A stretch of DNA of 64,000 bases from an uncultured bacterium (GTDB lineage: Bacteria; Verrucomicrobiota; Lentisphaeria; Victivallales; UBA1829). The notes beneath the pieces were generated by a model. The model did not search any database and had not been told where the DNA came from. It saw only the letters and a program-made list of their open reading frames with translations. Positions 35,533-44,898 of the stretch are shown piece by piece. The DNA is taken from the NCBI GenBank assembly GCA_949297765.1, contig CASFTV010000002.1:1-64000 (forward strand), written 5' to 3'. The translations under genes and the position numbers were made by a program. Each line of letters begins with the position of its first letter. Within the stretch, counting starts at the first letter, position 1.

Positions 35533-36447
35533 ATGAATTCTCACGGAGATGAACGGAAAATTTCTTTGAAAGCGGAACTCTCTCCCGCCGCCGCGGAAGA
35601 GATCGCCCGGGTCTGTCTTGATTTTCCGCTGACGGTCCTGAAAGTGACCTACTGGAACAATTTTCCTCCCTGGGAGGTTCCGGAACGACGGATCAACGAC
35701 AACCTCGGACTGTTTGTGGAATCGGGGGCCTTGCGCTTCCGCACCGGAGGACGGGAGCAGATCCTGAGGCGCGGCGATGTCGTGATCGTACCCGAATATC
35801 AGGCGCACGATTTCGGTCTGGCCCCCGGAGAAGGTCCGGTCGCCTATTACATCTCTCATGCGCTCTACGACAACATCACGGCATGGAATCCGTTTGAAGG
35901 ATTCGACACTCCGTTTCTGCGTCCGGAACATCCGGATTTTTTCCTTGCCGCCCTGCGCCGGATCGCCGCGCTGCGGGAATTTTCGCCGCGCGCATCCTGC
36001 CTTCTGATGGAGGATCTGTTCCGCCAGTTCTTTGTGGAATGCGTCTGCGCGGGAAGATTCCATCCGCGCCTCCGGAAGTTCTCGGATCCGAGAATTCCGG
36101 AACTCCTCGGCTTCATTTACCGGAACATCGCTTCGAATCTGACGGTTCTGGATATTGCGTCCCATATCGGCATCCGGGAGGTCCGGCTCCGGCGGATTTT
36201 CCGGGAAAACATCGGATTCAGTCCTCTGGAATTCATGACGCGCGCCCGCTTGAACCATGCGATGCGGCTGCTGGCCCGTTACGATTATCCGCTTTCCCGA
36301 ATCGCGGAAGAGTCCGGATTCTCCAGCGAAAGCTATTTCTGCGCGGTGTTCCAGAAAAAAATGCGCTGCAGTCCCTCCCGCTGGAGAACCTCATTTGATT
36401 CCGGATCCGAAAAGCTCCATCCAGGTCCGGCTCCCGGAAATTCCTGA
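35533..36447 (+). CDS. AraC-family transcriptional regulator
   Basis: The 304-aa protein has a cupin-like ligand domain (GALRFRTGGREQILRRGDVVIVPEYQAHDF, residues 65-100) and a C-terminal double helix-turn-helix: LTVLDIASHIGIREVRLRRIFRENIGFSPLEFM and YPLSRIAEESGFSSESYFCAVFQKKMRCSPSRWR. It is divergent from the prepilin/glycosidase operon and very likely controls it in response to a sugar. No strong ribosome site precedes ATG 35533. Confidence 0.88.
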   Translation: MNSHGDERKISLKAELSPAAAEEIARVCLDFPLTVLKVTYWNNFPPWEVPERRINDNLGLFVESGALRFRTGGREQILRRGDVVIVPEYQAHDFGLAPGEGPVAYYISHALYDNITAWNPFEGFDTPFLRPEHPDFFLAALRRIAALREFSPRASCLLMEDLFRQFFVECVCAGRFHPRLRKFSDPRIPELLGFIYRNIASNLTVLDIASHIGIREVRLRRIFRENIGFSPLEFMTRARLNHAMRLLARYDYPLSRIAEESGFSSESYFCAVFQKKMRCSPSRWRTSFDSGSEKLHPGPAPGNS

Positions 36448-36519
36448 AGTCCCGAACAGAGATTTTCCCCCTGTCCCGCAAATTTTAAAATAAAAAACAC
36501 TTTTTTTCGTTTTACCCCC

Positions 36520-36580
36520 TTGACAAAAACGCCAGTATCGTCTATAATTAATAGTATCAGATAGTATTGGATAGTATTTG
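36520..36580 (+). promoter_or_regulatory. consensus promoter plus three 10-bp operator repeats
   Basis: TTGACA (36520-36525), exactly 17 nt, TATAAT (36543-36548): a perfect sigma70-like promoter. Three tandem 10-bp units of ATAGTATNNG follow at 36551, 36561 and 36571, overlapping the transcript start. A fourth AGTATC lies between -35 and -10 (36534-36539). The helical-turn spacing suggests a regulator bound on one face of the helix, most simply the GntR-type protein encoded next. Confidence 0.7.
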
Positions 36581-36605
36581 ATAAAGGCGGGAGAGGAGGA
36601 AAAAC

Positions 36606-37703
36606 ATGAATTTGGAATTTAAAAAGGACATTCTGTTTCGAGAACTGAAACAGGATATTCTTTCCGGTGTTTTTCCGCCCGGATACCGTTTCCCGCCGGA
36701 ACTGGTGTTTGCGAAGCAGAAAGGTGTGAGTTTTCAGACGATGCGTTCCGCACTCGGAATGCTCTGCGCCGGCGGACTGATCGCCCGGATTCCGGGGAAG
36801 GGGACCTTTGTCCTCGACGCGGCGGGCCGCGACAGGACGGCGACGGGAGAAAAAAAACTCCTGCTCCTCTTTCCAGAATACGACGGCGAACCGGGACGCA
36901 GTCCCCTGTTCGACCGGGAACTGATGCTCAGCGTGATGAACGAAGCCTATCTCCGCGGATACAAAATGATTCCCGGGGATCAGAGACGGGATGCGGAAAA
37001 CCTTCTGGAACGCTTTCAGAACGGGGAGTTCTGCGGCGTGATCTGGGACCGGCTTCTGCCGGGAAAACGCGATCTGGTGACCGTCCTCCGGGATCACGGT
37101 GTTCCGCAGATTCTGGTCAACCGGAGAATTGAAGGGATTCCTTCCGTCAGCTGCGATTACTCCGCCGCTCTCCGTCAGGCGGGGCGGTTTCTGCGGAGCA
37201 TCGGACATCAGGAGATTCTGCTGATCGACTCTCTGCCGAACCGCGATGTCTTCCGCCAGAGAGAGCAGACGCTGCGCGAAATTTTCCTCTATGACGAGTC
37301 CAGGGATATGAGCGATTGCATTCTTTCCCTGCCTCCGTCGGAGCCGTCCAACTGGTACCGGATCGCAAAGGCCTGGAAGCAGAAGCCGGAGGTGACCGCG
37401 ATGATTGTTGCCAGCTGCCACTATCCGGCGCTCCAGAAATTCGTGGAGGAAATGCAGCTGGCCATTCCCCGGGAGCTGTCCGTTGTGATCTGGGGCGAAA
37501 GCGATCTGTTCAACCGGAAATCACCGCAGTCTTATACCATTCTGACGGAACCCCGCAATGCAGTCGGTGTCAAAGCTGTAGAACAGCTTTTTCATATTCT
37601 CAACGGAGAAAAAGCCGTTGCAGAAGAATCAATTTCGCTCGACGGAGAATTAATTCTGCGCAAGGGATGCGCCCTTCCGCGGACAACAAAGGGAAAGGAT
37701 TGA
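36606..37703 (+). CDS. GntR-family regulator with sugar-binding (LacI-type) domain
   Basis: The 365-aa protein joins an N-terminal GntR winged helix (LFRELKQDILSGVFPPGYRFP, SFQTMRSALGMLCAGGLIARIPGKGTFV) to a periplasmic-binding-protein-like effector domain (residues 85-350), the AraR-like GntR layout used by sugar regulators. It has a GGAGAGGAGG ribosome site and lies 3 nt before the next prepilin gene, so regulator, prepilin and lyase form one operon. The repeat array in its promoter suggests autoregulation released by a glycan breakdown product. Confidence 0.88.
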   Translation: MNLEFKKDILFRELKQDILSGVFPPGYRFPPELVFAKQKGVSFQTMRSALGMLCAGGLIARIPGKGTFVLDAAGRDRTATGEKKLLLLFPEYDGEPGRSPLFDRELMLSVMNEAYLRGYKMIPGDQRRDAENLLERFQNGEFCGVIWDRLLPGKRDLVTVLRDHGVPQILVNRRIEGIPSVSCDYSAALRQAGRFLRSIGHQEILLIDSLPNRDVFRQREQTLREIFLYDESRDMSDCILSLPPSEPSNWYRIAKAWKQKPEVTAMIVASCHYPALQKFVEEMQLAIPRELSVVIWGESDLFNRKSPQSYTILTEPRNAVGVKAVEQLFHILNGEKAVAEESISLDGELILRKGCALPRTTKGKD

Positions 37704-37706
37704 AAA

Positions 37707-38441
37707 ATGAAAAAAAGGGGTTTCACTCTGATAGAGCTCCTCATCGTCGTCGCCATCATCGCCATCCTTGCGGGACTTCTTCTGCCCGCGCTGAACCAGG
37801 CCCGGGACAAGGCCCGCACCATCCACTGCGCCGGAAATCTCCGGGGCATCGGACAGGGACTTTCCCTGTATTCCGCCGACAGCAACGATTACCTCATCAC
37901 AAACAATCGGAATTATTACAAGAAGGAAGGCTCTGATACGATTGAAACTGCCTGGTACTATGCGTATTACGGCTACATGAACAACGGGACAAAGGTTCCC
38001 GCCGTGCCTGCTCCCGGAAAACCGAATCCGGGTCCGCTTCTCTGCTCCGCCAATCCGATCTTCCATTCTCCCAGCGGGACGTGGAACTTTTCCGCCAATT
38101 ACGGCATCAACATGTTCGCCGGGACCGTGTATTCCAACGGCGATGCCGCGGAAAGCGGACGGGCCGGCGGCATCAAGATCTCCCGGATCAAGACCCCCAC
38201 AAAAAAGCTCTATATTGCGGACGGCGGTCCCGATGAAGGCAAAACCACGGTCGCCACATGGAACACCTACGCTTCCTCGAAAGCCGCGGTCAACTATCTG
38301 ATCGCCTTCCCCCATTCCGGATATACCAATATCCTCTGGATCGACGGACATGTCGATGCCAGAAAACTGACCGAGGTCCGTTACAATGCGACCCAGTTCA
38401 CGGGCTCGAGCAGCCAGAACTGGTGGGCTCTTGACAAATAA
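37707..38441 (+). CDS. prepilin-type H-X9-DG protein
   Basis: The 244-aa protein begins [28 protein letters not shown], the canonical G|FTLIE prepilin cleavage site. Near the end it has [16 protein letters not shown], an exact His-x9-Asp-Gly. The middle contains aromatic-rich segments ([11 protein letters not shown]). It follows the GntR gene by 3 nt and precedes a heparinase-like lyase by 12 nt. Confidence 0.88.
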   Translation: MKKRGFTLIELLIVVAIIAILAGLLLPALNQARDKARTIHCAGNLRGIGQGLSLYSADSNDYLITNNRNYYKKEGSDTIETAWYYAYYGYMNNGTKVPAVPAPGKPNPGPLLCSANPIFHSPSGTWNFSANYGINMFAGTVYSNGDAAESGRAGGIKISRIKTPTKKLYIADGGPDEGKTTVATWNTYASSKAAVNYLIAFPHSGYTNILWIDGHVDARKLTEVRYNATQFTGSSSQNWWALDK

Positions 38442-38453
38442 GGACCCGGGGAG

Positions 38454-40286
38454 ATGAAAAAAGCAGTTCTTTTCCTCCTTTCCGCCGCGGTGCTCCTCGT
38501 TTCCGCGGCGGATCAGACGGCTCTGCTGAAGGAATCTCTTTCGAAAACCCCCTGGTTTGCCGGAAAGAATCTGACGGAGCGTCAGAAAAAAGAGCTGATC
38601 GCTTCCCCGACTGTCAAAACGGCGATTGCGCGGGCGGATCAGTATCTGACGCAGAGTTTCCCGTTTCCGTTTCCCGATCTGTATCTGGATTTCGGGAAAA
38701 CCGGGAACCGGACCCGGTTTCAGACGGTCGCCGACCAGTATACCCGCGCCGTTGTAATGCTTTCCGCCGCATACTATGCGACAGGAGAAAAAGCCTATCT
38801 GCGGAAGCTGGAGGAACTGCTTCTCAAGTTCTGCAATTTCCCGACGTGGGTGCTGCCCGCGCACGATAAAAAACTGCTGAACTATTCCGGAAAGACGGTC
38901 GATATTGATCTTGCCTCCTCTCTCACCGGATGGCGGCTTGCAACAGTCCTCGCCCTGTTCCGCAGGGACCTTTCCCCGGAGACTGCCGTCCGTCTCGAAC
39001 GGGAGCTGAATCGGAGGATCGTCGATCCCTTCTATCAGATCAGTATCGGAAAACGCGCGCCGTTCTGGTGGATGAAACGGAAAATGAACTGGAATGCGGT
39101 CTGTCTTGCCGGAATCACCGGAACCGTTCTTGCCGTTGAACCGGATTACGGGAAGCGCCTTCGGATGCTGGAAACCGCTCTCGAATACAGCCGCTACTTT
39201 CTCGACAGTTTTCTCCCCGACGGCTACTGCTCCGAAGGCGCCGCCTACTGGAACTACGGCTTCGGACACTATCTCAACATGGCGGCAATGATCTATCTTG
39301 CCACAGACCGCCGTCTGAACCTTCTGGAACAGCCCGCGACCCGGGCGCCCGCGATGTATCCCGACAAAATCGTCATCGCCGGCGGATGGCTTCCCGCGTT
39401 TGCAGACTGCAATTACAAAACCCGCATTGCTCCGCAGTATCTGGATCTGCACGATCTTCTGCTGAAACAGGCGGAGAAGCGTTCCCCTCTGGGATGGTTC
39501 CCCGAACTCTTTCTTCCGGCGGAGCTCAGCCGGGCGGATGCACCGGAAACGCCCCGCAGAGAGAGTCCGGATCTTGTCTCCGTATTTCCGGACGGCGCGG
39601 TCGCCGTGATGCGTCCCGGCTCGTCCGGAAGCCGTCTCGCCGCCGCGGTCAAGGGCGGTCACAACGATGAACTGCACAATCACAATGATGTCGGCAGCTA
39701 CACGATCGTGGTCGATGGAGCCGCCCCTGTCACCGGCGATCCCGGCGCGGAGGTCTACAATGCATGGACTTTCGGGCCAAAACGTTATGAAAGCCAGGTC
39801 ATGAACTCGTTCGGTCATCCGGTACCGCGTCCCGCCGGACAGCTTCAGGTCCCCGGCAAAGACACGGCGGCACTCCTCCTGGAGGAGAAGATGGACCGCG
39901 ATTCCTTCCTCTGGCGTCTCGATCTCCGGAAAGCCTACCGGGTTTCCTCCATGACCCGGCTTGAGCGTTCCTTCCTCTACTCCAGAAAGAACGGTGGATC
40001 GGTCACGGTCACGGATACGGCGGAATTCTCCAAACCGGAGTCTTTTGAGACGGCGCTTGTCGCCTTCGGCGGATGCCGTCAGCTTTCGCCGGGCGTGCTG
40101 GAGCTGGAATTCTCCGGGAAGAAACTGATCGCCTCCATCGACACGGACGGAGAGCCGTTCACGGTGGAGACTGCCGGAATCCAGGGACGGTATCAGGGGG
40201 AACTCAAGCCGCAGCGGATCGCTGTCCGCCTGAACAGAGCTGTTCGGAAAGCAAAGGTCGCCGTCACCTTTACGCCGGGAAAATGA
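38454..40286 (+). CDS. heparinase II/III-like polysaccharide lyase
   Basis: The 610-aa protein has a signal peptide (VLFLLSAAVLLVSAA, about 19 residues), an alpha-barrel N-terminal domain (MLSAAYYATGEKAYLRKLEELL; NWNAVCLAGITG; YCSEGAAYWNYGFGHY) and a C-terminal beta-sandwich starting with AVKGGHNDELHNHNDVGSYTIVVDG. The latter is the heparinase II/III block with conserved His residues. The SEGAAYWNYG block carries the Tyr residues used in catalysis by this fold. It should cleave uronic-acid-containing polysaccharides in the periplasm or outside; the exact substrate (heparan-, alginate- or other type) is not readable. Confidence 0.85.
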   Translation: MKKAVLFLLSAAVLLVSAADQTALLKESLSKTPWFAGKNLTERQKKELIASPTVKTAIARADQYLTQSFPFPFPDLYLDFGKTGNRTRFQTVADQYTRAVVMLSAAYYATGEKAYLRKLEELLLKFCNFPTWVLPAHDKKLLNYSGKTVDIDLASSLTGWRLATVLALFRRDLSPETAVRLERELNRRIVDPFYQISIGKRAPFWWMKRKMNWNAVCLAGITGTVLAVEPDYGKRLRMLETALEYSRYFLDSFLPDGYCSEGAAYWNYGFGHYLNMAAMIYLATDRRLNLLEQPATRAPAMYPDKIVIAGGWLPAFADCNYKTRIAPQYLDLHDLLLKQAEKRSPLGWFPELFLPAELSRADAPETPRRESPDLVSVFPDGAVAVMRPGSSGSRLAAAVKGGHNDELHNHNDVGSYTIVVDGAAPVTGDPGAEVYNAWTFGPKRYESQVMNSFGHPVPRPAGQLQVPGKDTAALLLEEKMDRDSFLWRLDLRKAYRVSSMTRLERSFLYSRKNGGSVTVTDTAEFSKPESFETALVAFGGCRQLSPGVLELEFSGKKLIASIDTDGEPFTVETAGIQGRYQGELKPQRIAVRLNRAVRKAKVAVTFTPGK

Positions 40287-40291
40287 AGGCT

Positions 40292-40325
40292 GCCGGGAGG
40301 TGCGGGAAAGACCGTTTCTCCCGGC
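40292..40325. terminator. stem-loop terminator between convergent genes
   Basis: GCCGGGAG (40292-40299) pairs perfectly with CTCCCGGC (40318-40325); TTT follows on the plus strand. It separates the heparinase-like gene from the convergent GntR gene. Confidence 0.55.
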
Positions 40326-40343
40326 TTTCCCCGTTTCGCGGAA

Positions 40344-41429
40344 TCATGATTTGCGCAGCTCGGGAGGATATACCCGTCTGACCGGATTCTCCGCGCCCGA
40401 CAGAATGTGCATCCCGACCTCGGTCCCGATTCCGCGGAGGCCGATGTCGATCTCGTCCGCTTTCAGCGTGACGTTTTGAAGAAAGTAGGGATTGTTGTCG
40501 CAGGAGACGATGACACATCCATCCGCTCCGCCGGGCAGGTGGTCCAGAACCTGCTGAAGCGGCTGCATGAACGCATCCGCCGCACAGAAAATACCTCTCT
40601 CTCCGGAACGGAGGGCTTCCGCGCAGGGGGTGAGGCGGGTTTTCAGTGCGGTCAGAATCTCCGGGAGATTCATGCGGAAGGAGTCGATTTCAATATGATC
40701 CGCCCGGAACCCTCCGGCTTCCAGTTCTCCGGCGAAGGCGTCGAAACGCTGCCGGAACAATCCGATTGCATGAGAACCGATTCCCGTGAAGGAGCGGCAC
40801 CGTTTCTCCATGAGCCGCTGTGCCGCCAGACGCCCGATCGCCGGATTGTCGCAGGTGAAATGCGAAGAGGGACAATCCGGATCGAAGGTCCCGGAAACGC
40901 GGGTCCAGGAACACCCGTCGAACAGGGGATAAAACCGTTCCGGTTCCCGGATGGGAAAGTTGAGGACCAGGTGACGGTCCGGGCGCTTCAGCCGGCGGAT
41001 GGCATCCGCATCCTCAAGGTTGACCACTTCAAAGGAGAGCGGGATTCCCGCCTTGCCCAGAGTGTCGTGCAGACTCTGGTAAAGCGGAGCCAGATTCGCC
41101 ATGAAATTCGTGTAGGCATCGGGAAGGTTCAACGGGGTCTGGTCTTCGAGATACAAGCCCGCCACGACCACTTCCAGACGTCTGCGGACATAGCAGCCGC
41201 TCCGGGGGCGGATCTCGATATATCCGGCATCGGACAGCATCCGGATTGCATTCTGGACGGTTCCGTGGCAGGAGTCGTACCGGTCTGCCAGTTTCAGAAC
41301 GCCCGGCAGTTTACCGGTCAGTTTTCCGGATTCGATATCGGCGGCGATGCGCAGGAACAGTTCCTGTCTCCGGTCCGGTTTCCGTCCGCGCCGTTCGGAC
41401 TTCTTCCCACTCTGAAAACGATTCGTCAT
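40344..41429 (-). CDS. GntR-family regulator with LacI-type effector domain
   Basis: The 361-aa protein has a basic N-terminus and a GntR winged helix (LFLRIAADIESGKLTGKLPGVLKLADRYDSCHGTVQNAIRMLSDAGYIEIRPRSGCYV), then a periplasmic-binding-protein-like domain. It is divergent from an MFS sugar transporter, with three copies of a 17-bp site in the shared spacer, so it most likely represses both itself and the transporter. Overall layout matches the other GntR/LacI hybrid in this window, but the sequences are far apart. Confidence 0.85.
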   Translation of the reverse strand: MTNRFQSGKKSERRGRKPDRRQELFLRIAADIESGKLTGKLPGVLKLADRYDSCHGTVQNAIRMLSDAGYIEIRPRSGCYVRRRLEVVVAGLYLEDQTPLNLPDAYTNFMANLAPLYQSLHDTLGKAGIPLSFEVVNLEDADAIRRLKRPDRHLVLNFPIREPERFYPLFDGCSWTRVSGTFDPDCPSSHFTCDNPAIGRLAAQRLMEKRCRSFTGIGSHAIGLFRQRFDAFAGELEAGGFRADHIEIDSFRMNLPEILTALKTRLTPCAEALRSGERGIFCAADAFMQPLQQVLDHLPGGADGCVIVSCDNNPYFLQNVTLKADEIDIGLRGIGTEVGMHILSGAENPVRRVYPPELRKS

Positions 41430-41481
41430 ACAACTCCGGGCTGATCCGGAAGCCTTTCGGTGACCTCCGGGGATAACTGTT

Positions 41482-41527
41482 ATTTATGGTTCAGTTTTAA
41501 TATAGCAGAATACCGGGGCCCTGTCAA
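41482..41527 (-). promoter_or_regulatory. promoter of the GntR gene with operator copy 1
   Basis: On the minus strand TTGACA (41522-41527) and TATATT (41499-41504) are 17 nt apart. A 17-bp site AAAACTGAACCATAAAT (minus strand, 41482-41498) begins directly after the -10 and covers the transcript start, a repression position. Confidence 0.7.
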
Positions 41528-41550
41528 ATCAAATTCTCTTTTTTCTTGAT

Positions 41551-41567
41551 AAAACTGTACCATAAAT
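41551..41567 (+). promoter_or_regulatory. operator copy 2
   Basis: AAAACTGTACCATAAAT at 41551-41567 matches copy 1 at 16 of 17 positions and lies between the two divergent promoters. Confidence 0.65.
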
Positions 41568-41593
41568 TTTTTGCATTTTTTTTGAAAAACAGG

Positions 41594-41657
41594 TTGACAA
41601 ATAGAGAGAATGGGTGTAAAATAGCGAATGAGAGAGAATTTAAACTGTACTATAAAT
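41594..41657 (+). promoter_or_regulatory. promoter of the MFS gene with operator copy 3
   Basis: TTGACA (41594-41599), 17 nt, TAAAAT (41617-41622) is a strong promoter. TAAACTGTACTATAAAT (41641-41657) lies downstream within the 5' leader, matching copy 2 except at two positions. A regulator bound here would block the start of transcription or elongation. Confidence 0.7.
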
Positions 41658-41725
41658 AAAACGAGTCCGCATCTCTGTCCGAAGGAGAACATTCAAGCGG
41701 CCTCAAAGAGGGAAGGACGTTATTT

Positions 41726-43105
41726 ATGTATCAGAAAGCCGCTGCTGTGAAAACCCTGCCGCCGAAACCGTATACGATCGGAACTCTTTCCTACACCAAA
41801 AGTGCTCTGATCATGCTTTTTGTCTGGATGCTGTGGGGGGATTTCTGCTTCTGGATGATGGAGGCTCTGACGCCGACCCTGCTTCCTCTGATGCTGAAAA
41901 ACCACAATGCGAACAATTTGACAATCGGACTGCTTGTCGGCAGTCTTCCCTCTCTTCTGAACTTCATCATCAACCCGATTGTGAGCACGTCCAGCGACCG
42001 GACCCGGAGCCGCTGGGGCCGGCGCATTCCCTATCTGATGTTCTCCAGCCCGTTTGTCGTGTTCTTCCTGATCCTTCTCGGCTGGAGCGACAGCATCGGC
42101 GCATGGATTCACCATCTGGCGTTCGGACCGGGGGGAAGTCCGGCAAAAACGATTATTGTGGTGATCGCCATTTTTGCAATTGCGTATCAGGTGTTCAATC
42201 TGTTCATCGCCTCCGTGTTCTACTACCTGTTCGCGGATGTCGTGCCGACGCAGTTCCTCGGCCGGTTCATGGCGCTCTTCCGGGTCGCGGGAACCTGTGC
42301 CGGTTTTGTCTTCAATCTGGCGGTCCTGCCGCATGCGGATACGCATCTGCCGTGGATCTTCACGATCGTCGCACTGGTGTATCTGGTGTCGTTCCTGCTG
42401 ATGTGCTTCCATGTCAAGGAGGGGGAGTATCCGCCGCCGGAGCCGGTCCGGAACCGCAGTCCGTTCGGATTCATCTCGGTCTATGTGAGGGAGTGCTTCA
42501 GCATTCCGTTCTTTCTGGTCTACTTCCTTGTGATGGCGCTGAACAATGCATCGACGGTCTGCCGGAGCATGTTCAACCTGCTGTTCGCAACAAAAGAGCT
42601 GAATATCCCTCTGGACAAATATGGATTTATCATCGCGGTCGGGTCCGGAATCACAATCCCGCTGTTTTATTTCGTCGGGCTTCTTGTGGACAAGATCCAT
42701 CCGATCCGGGTCTACATGATCGGAAGTGTGCTGATTATTGCAATGAACATTTTCGGCTTCTTCTGGGTGCATGATTATACCACCTTCTCCGTGATCGCAA
42801 TTTCTCTTGCGTTTGTCTACATGCTTCAGATCGCCAGCACGCTGCCGCTGAACATGCGGCTCGTCCCGCGCGACAAGTACGGTCAGTTCAGCTCCGCCAT
42901 GGCGATGGTCAGCGCGATCACCCTTGTCCTTGCGAACGCCGGAGGCGGATGGTTCATCGACAAACTGGGATATCAGTACATCTATGTCTGGGATCTCCTG
43001 TTCACGAGCGTCGGACTTGCCCTGCTGGTCTGGGTGTATCTGAAATGGAAAGCGCTCGGCGGCGATAAGAATTACGTTCCGCCGGAGCGTTCCCCGCTTG
43101 CCTGA
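41726..43105 (+). CDS. MFS sugar transporter (SLC45/GPH-like)
   Basis: The 459-aa protein has about 12 hydrophobic helices. The loop SSDRTRSRWGRRIPYL after helix 2-3 is the MFS signature as found in SLC45-like and sugar:cation symporters, and WMLWGDFCFWMMEAL lies in helix 1. It probably imports a mono- or oligosaccharide. It is expressed from its own promoter under the divergent GntR regulator. Downstream of it lies a convergent AraC gene, so it is monocistronic. Confidence 0.85.
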   Translation: MYQKAAAVKTLPPKPYTIGTLSYTKSALIMLFVWMLWGDFCFWMMEALTPTLLPLMLKNHNANNLTIGLLVGSLPSLLNFIINPIVSTSSDRTRSRWGRRIPYLMFSSPFVVFFLILLGWSDSIGAWIHHLAFGPGGSPAKTIIVVIAIFAIAYQVFNLFIASVFYYLFADVVPTQFLGRFMALFRVAGTCAGFVFNLAVLPHADTHLPWIFTIVALVYLVSFLLMCFHVKEGEYPPPEPVRNRSPFGFISVYVRECFSIPFFLVYFLVMALNNASTVCRSMFNLLFATKELNIPLDKYGFIIAVGSGITIPLFYFVGLLVDKIHPIRVYMIGSVLIIAMNIFGFFWVHDYTTFSVIAISLAFVYMLQIASTLPLNMRLVPRDKYGQFSSAMAMVSAITLVLANAGGGWFIDKLGYQYIYVWDLLFTSVGLALLVWVYLKWKALGGDKNYVPPERSPLA

Positions 43106-43169
43106 GATGCGGAAACACCGCCGGCAAAGCGGGGCGGACGCCGGATGCGTGTCTGCTCCTCTGCCGGAG

Positions 43170-44006
43170 TTACTCTTTCCAGCCTTTCCGGTAGGCGGCC
43201 GGTGACATCTGAAAACGTTCCCGGAAGGTCTTGTAAAACTGCGTCCGGTCCGAGATGTTGAGATGGGACATGACCTCGTCGACCGTCATGTCGCTGTGAT
43301 GCAGCAGGCGGGCCGCTTCGTTGAACTTCAGGTTGGAAATATACTCCTTCGGGGAACAGTCGTAGTACCGGCTCCAGAGCCGGTAGAAGTTCCTCCGCGA
43401 GAAGCCGTACTGCCGCAGCAGCGGCGCCAGATCGGTGATTTCCGGAAAATGCAGAAGAAAATAGGAGGCGATCCGTCGGATTTTCTTCTCGGTTTCCGGA
43501 ATCTTCTGCTTGACGTTTTCCCGTTGCAGCAGAAGCTCTTCGATCAGCTGGAACGCCTCGATGTCGATGCGGTCCGCCACGCCGTACATCTGGGAATTCT
43601 GGACCAGGTCGCGCAGTTCGGCGATCCGTCGGGAAATGCGGGGCGTGATGTCGATTTCCCAGCCGGGCGGCTCCAGCGGAAATCCGAGCGCCTCGAACTG
43701 GGAGTACAGATCGCGATGCCAGGTCAGCGACAGCGCTTCGCGCACTCCCCGGATATTGTTGACATGCGTCACCTCCGGCGGCTTGATCAGAAGAAACGGA
43801 AACGGCGACCGGTAGGACACTCCGTCGAAAACATCCTCCGCATACGGTTCCGGCGAGGCGATCCGGATGCAGAATTCCAGATCCACTCCCTTGAGAACCG
43901 GACGCGTCCCGTACCGGATCCCGACAGAATACGAAAACTGGTGCAGCGGATAAGGAAAATGAATCCTCCGCCGGATCTGGTCCATGCGCAGCAGCTCGTG
44001 ATACAT
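43170..44006 (-). CDS. AraC-family transcriptional regulator
   Basis: The 278-aa protein has an N-terminal cupin-like sensor region (PFPFLLIKPPEVTHVNN) and the C-terminal AraC double helix-turn-helix (LAPLLRQYGFSRRNFYRLWSRYYDCSPKEYIS; MTVDEVMSHLNISDRTQFYKTFRERFQMSPAAYRKGW). ATG 44006 is preceded by GGAGG at proper spacing; the longer reading frame from 44081 is not needed. It is divergent from the prepilin/glycosidase operon starting at 44176 and probably regulates it. Confidence 0.88.
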   Translation of the reverse strand: MYHELLRMDQIRRRIHFPYPLHQFSYSVGIRYGTRPVLKGVDLEFCIRIASPEPYAEDVFDGVSYRSPFPFLLIKPPEVTHVNNIRGVREALSLTWHRDLYSQFEALGFPLEPPGWEIDITPRISRRIAELRDLVQNSQMYGVADRIDIEAFQLIEELLLQRENVKQKIPETEKKIRRIASYFLLHFPEITDLAPLLRQYGFSRRNFYRLWSRYYDCSPKEYISNLKFNEAARLLHHSDMTVDEVMSHLNISDRTQFYKTFRERFQMSPAAYRKGWKE

Positions 44007-44111
44007 CGTTTCGCCTCCATCTTCTGTGGACTGTATCACTTTCAGACCTCTTTTGCAAATCCGGAATCCGGAACACGGCACAAATCATTACAAAAAAGGC
44101 GTTATTCAATA

Positions 44112-44139
44112 TTGCGGATTTTCCCGTTCAGGCTATAAT
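44112..44139 (+). promoter_or_regulatory. promoter of the third glycan operon
   Basis: TTGCGG (44112-44117), 16 nt, TATAAT (44134-44139), about 36 nt ahead of the prepilin start codon. The divergent AraC gene starts 106 nt upstream of the -35. Confidence 0.55.
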
Positions 44140-44175
44140 TAAAGAAAAGACATACCATCAACAAGGATGCAGACC

Positions 44176-44898
44176 ATGAAACTATGCCGATTTTCGCCGT
44201 TTTCTCCGATCAGACACTCCGATGGATTCACCCTTATAGAATTGCTGGTGGTGATTGCGATCCTCGCGATCCTTGCCTCTCTTCTTCTTCCCGCGCTGAA
44301 CTCCGCCCGGGCGAAGGCGAAGTCGATTCAGTGTCTCAGCAATCTGAAGCAGATCGGTCTGAAGTTTGCCGGCTACGCCGCGGATCAGGGCGATTTTTAT
44401 CCGGCGAGGGCGGAAGACCCCTGGGGATATGTCAGCACATGGGCATGGAGTTTCCATTCCGGAGAAAATCTCGTGAAACTGATCGAAGCGGGACGCGCCA
44501 ATTTCTATTACTGCCCGTCGAGAGATCTTCCGAAAACCATCTATCTGACCTATGGGAGCAAAAGCTGGGCCTGGCACAAACAGTATGAAACCCTGTATGC
44601 GAAAATCTCCATTCCCTACGAGGGGGTCGGGAACAGCATGTACCTGCTGCTGAAGCAGATACACTCTCCCTCGCGCTATTTCTTCCTCGCCGATTCCATG
44701 CGCAGCGATGTGACGCCTCCGACTCCCTATTACAAAATCGACCGCAACGATCCGCGCTTCGGATTCGGCGCCGTTCATCAGGGAAACGCCAATCTGCTCT
44801 ATGTTGACGGACACGGTACCGCCGTCCGTCATACAACGCTGAAAATGATGGCGGAAAAGGAGAACTTCATCTTCAATGAAAACGGACAGCCCTACTGA
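44176..44898 (+). CDS. prepilin-type H-X9-DG protein
   Basis: The 240-aa protein has an N-terminal [26 protein letters not shown] prepilin motif preceded by a 16-18 residue leader, and [15 protein letters not shown] near the end, an exact His-x9-Asp-Gly. ATG 44176 is preferred over 44167 because of the AAGGA site. It is the first gene of an operon with a large secreted glycosidase, an SGNH esterase and a GH10 enzyme. Confidence 0.88.
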   Translation: MKLCRFSPFSPIRHSDGFTLIELLVVIAILAILASLLLPALNSARAKAKSIQCLSNLKQIGLKFAGYAADQGDFYPARAEDPWGYVSTWAWSFHSGENLVKLIEAGRANFYYCPSRDLPKTIYLTYGSKSWAWHKQYETLYAKISIPYEGVGNSMYLLLKQIHSPSRYFFLADSMRSDVTPPTPYYKIDRNDPRFGFGAVHQGNANLLYVDGHGTAVRHTTLKMMAEKENFIFNENGQPY

